Positions 4,971-6,671 of a stretch of 6,671 nucleotides of DNA are shown one piece after another. The DNA is from Spirochaetales bacterium (lineage in GTDB: Bacteria; Spirochaetota; Spirochaetia; Treponematales; UBA12059), in NCBI GenBank assembly GCA_016938515.1, contig JAFGUM010000283.1, forward strand, positions 1-6,671, written 5' to 3'. Numbering within the stretch: position 1 is the first letter of the stretch; every line of letters starts with the position of its first letter. The notes below the pieces were generated by a model. It saw nothing but the letters and a program-made list of their open reading frames with translations. It did not search any database and was not told the origin of the DNA. Made by a program: the position numbers and the translations under genes.

Positions 4971-6671
4971 CTATTCATCCATTTGCAGCCGATGCAGGTT
5001 GTAGTATACGCCACGAGCGGCGATCAGGCTATCGTGATCTCCGGATTCTGCAAGAACGCCATCGGCAAGCACGAGTATGCGATCAGCGTGCCGTATCGTT
5101 GAAAGCCGGTGCGCTATGGCAACGGTCGTCCTTCCGCGCATAAGCTCCGATAATCCTTCTTGCAGCAGCTTCTCCGTCTCGGTGTCTACAGAACTCGTGG
5201 CTTCGTCCAGTACGACTATGGCCGGGTCGTGCGCTATGACGCGGGCAAATGACAGCAGCTGCCTCTGGCCTGAAGACAGGGTTGCCGCGCCTTCACCCAG
5301 CTTCGCGTCATAGCCCCCGTCCAGCTTTGTTATGAATCGATCGGCCCTGACTGCTGTAGCAGCCCGCTCGAGGTCAAGCCTGCTCTGGCCGCGGCCAAGG
5401 TCTATATTGCTGGCCACCGTACCGGAAAACAGGAACACCTCCTGCATTACCGGCCTGATGGCGGCTCTGAGGTCAGCGAGGGGCACGTCACGCAGCGGCG
5501 TACCGTCCAGCCTGATCTCGCCTCTCTGCGGATCCCACAGCCTCGCGAGCAGCGACCCGACGGTGCTCTTGCCCGCGCCCGTATACCCTACGATGGCTAC
5601 GGTTTCTCCTGGCTCGACAGTAAACGAAAGATCACGTATAACCCAATCCTCACCCTTGTACGCGAACCAGACGTGGTCAAACTCGATGCGTCCACGAACA
5701 GGCGCGGCCAGCTTTGCGCGTGGCTCGTCCGGGATTCGCTCGTCGGCATCCAGCAGCTGGAAAACGCGCTCGCCGCCAGCCATGGCGCTCTGCAGTATCG
5801 TGTACTTCTCCGAGATATCCTGCAGCGGTGAATAGAACATGCGAATCAGGTTGACGAAGGCGATAAGCGAGCCGAGCGTGATGAGCCCGTTCGAGTACAA
5901 GCCTGCGCCAAACCACAGCACTATCGCGGTAGACGTAGACGAGAAAAATTCGATCAGCGGCCTGAAGGTGGCAAAAACGTACATTTCACCCAGGTTCGAC
6001 TTTAAAAGCTCGGCGTCATGCGCTTCAAACTCCGCGGCGGACGCTCGTTCGCGCCCAAACAGCTTGACCACCGTAACCCCGGCGATGTGTTCCGCTATGA
6101 AGGCGTTGACCTTTGACACCCAGGTGCGCTGTCGCCTGAAAGCGTCACGTGCCTTGCGGCGTGAAATACCAGTGGCGATTATGACAGGGGGCAAAGTAGC
6201 CAGAGCCACGAGCCCCAGCCGGGGGCTCATGAAGAATAGCACGATGAGAGCGCCGGCCATCACGCTCGCATCCTGGATAAATGCCACGACCACACTCGTG
6301 AAGAATTCGTTTATCGTTTCAACGTCTCCAGTCAGCCTCGTTACGAGTCTCCCCACGGGTTGCCTGGACAGAAATGCCTGCGACTGCCTGGTCGTATGCC
6401 TGAACAGGTGCATGCGCAGGTCCTTCATTACGTTCTGGCCTATGAGGCTCGTTGTATACGCCTGGGTGAACGATGACGCAAGCACGATGAACAGCACTGC
6501 CAAGAGCCACGAGCCATAGTCGTACACGGTACGCAGGTCACTCGTTCGCAGAGCTCTCGCGTCTTCTGGCGATAGCGAGCGTACAAAGGCCATAGGAGAA
6601 ACAAACCAGCCCTCAGCAACTACTGGAAAAGCCAGTTTTTCATCATGGGCAGGAGCGTTGGCCACCTTGCC
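4971..6671 (-). CDS. ABC exporter half-transporter (membrane domain fused to ATPase), 5' end outside window
   Basis: This is an inner-membrane ATP-driven exporter of the type I (MsbA/Sav1866/TM287-288) fold; the substrate cannot be told. Residues are counted from the in-frame GTG at 6665. Membrane segments are at about 51-76, 121-146, 149-167, 230-255 and 261-280. These are helices 2 to 6, with the usual PVGRLVTRLTGDV (103-115) after helix 2. Helix 1 is missing and the frame stays open to 6671, so the true start is off the right edge. The ATPase has A-loop Tyr336, Walker A GYTGAGKST (360-368), Q-loop Gln408, signature LSSGQ (463-467), Walker B AIVVLDE with catalytic Glu488, D-loop SSVD and H-loop His519, all intact. 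The GEGA-x-LSSGQRQLLSFAR form resembles the catalytically competent subunit of heterodimeric exporters, whose partner is often encoded just upstream. That is inference, and a homodimer is equally possible. Confidence 0.93.
   Translation of the reverse strand, partial: GKVANAPAHDEKLAFPVVAEGWFVSPMAFVRSLSPEDARALRTSDLRTVYDYGSWLLAVLFIVLASSFTQAYTTSLIGQNVMKDLRMHLFRHTTRQSQAFLSRQPVGRLVTRLTGDVETINEFFTSVVVAFIQDASVMAGALIVLFFMSPRLGLVALATLPPVIIATGISRRKARDAFRRQRTWVSKVNAFIAEHIAGVTVVKLFGRERASAAEFEAHDAELLKSNLGEMYVFATFRPLIEFFSSTSTAIVLWFGAGLYSNGLITLGSLIAFVNLIRMFYSPLQDISEKYTILQSAMAGGERVFQLLDADERIPDEPRAKLAAPVRGRIEFDHVWFAYKGEDWVIRDLSFTVEPGETVAIVGYTGAGKSTVGSLLARLWDPQRGEIRLDGTPLRDVPLADLRAAIRPVMQEVFLFSGTVASNIDLGRGQSRLDLERAATAVRADRFITKLDGGYDAKLGEGAATLSSGQRQLLSFARVIAHDPAIVVLDEATSSVDTETEKLLQEGLSELMRGRTTVAIAHRLSTIRHADRILVLADGVLAESGDHDSLIAARGVYYNLHRLQMDE

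Noticed and set aside
4979..5014. Upstream start for the regulator giving 486 residues
   Set aside because: It would overlap the end of the ABC gene, adds residues that do not belong to a receiver domain, and has no ribosome site.
5839..6519. Plus-strand open frame of 226 codons opposite the ABC exporter
   Set aside because: The minus strand here is unambiguous ABC membrane domain, and the plus-strand product has no recognisable features.

Overview
This window is ordinary chromosomal bacterial sequence with mid-50s percent GC (judged by eye). It holds six genes and almost no non-coding DNA. I saw no insertion sequence, CRISPR array, tRNA, rRNA or phage gene. The best taxonomic guess is a spirochaete of the Treponema/Spirochaeta type. 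That rests mainly on two proteins (the 570-residue cytoplasmic protein and the 210-residue exported protein) that look like families I associate with spirochaetes. It is an inference from memory, not a search result.

Right part (3554-6671, minus strand, read right to left): the window opens inside an ABC exporter half-transporter, whose first membrane helix lies off the right edge. After a 52-base gap comes a sigma-54-dependent, NtrC-type regulator. It has a receiver, an AAA+ and a Fis-type DNA-binding domain. The receiver has lost two of the residues normally needed for phosphorylation signalling. A good -35-like hexamer sits in the gap, so the regulator may be read both from the ABC transcript and from its own promoter.

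Centre (2906-3538, plus strand): a single gene for a small exported protein of unknown function starts at a GTG behind a strong Shine-Dalgarno sequence. It converges on the regulator gene, with 15 bases between the two stop codons.

Left part (1-2712, minus strand): an apparent three-gene operon runs right to left. It encodes an RluA-type RNA pseudouridine synthase, a large helical protein of unknown function (possibly the spirochaete DUF5312 family) and the first 56 codons of a probable YfiH/PgeF (laccase-domain) protein, cut off by the left edge. Gaps are 25 and 2 bases. The 193 bases between this operon and the divergent exported-protein gene form the main regulatory region and contain a small inverted repeat.

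No obviously new multi-gene system is visible. The points most worth a second look are the degenerate receiver of the sigma-54 regulator, the two unknown conserved-looking proteins, and the unlisted partial gene at the left edge.
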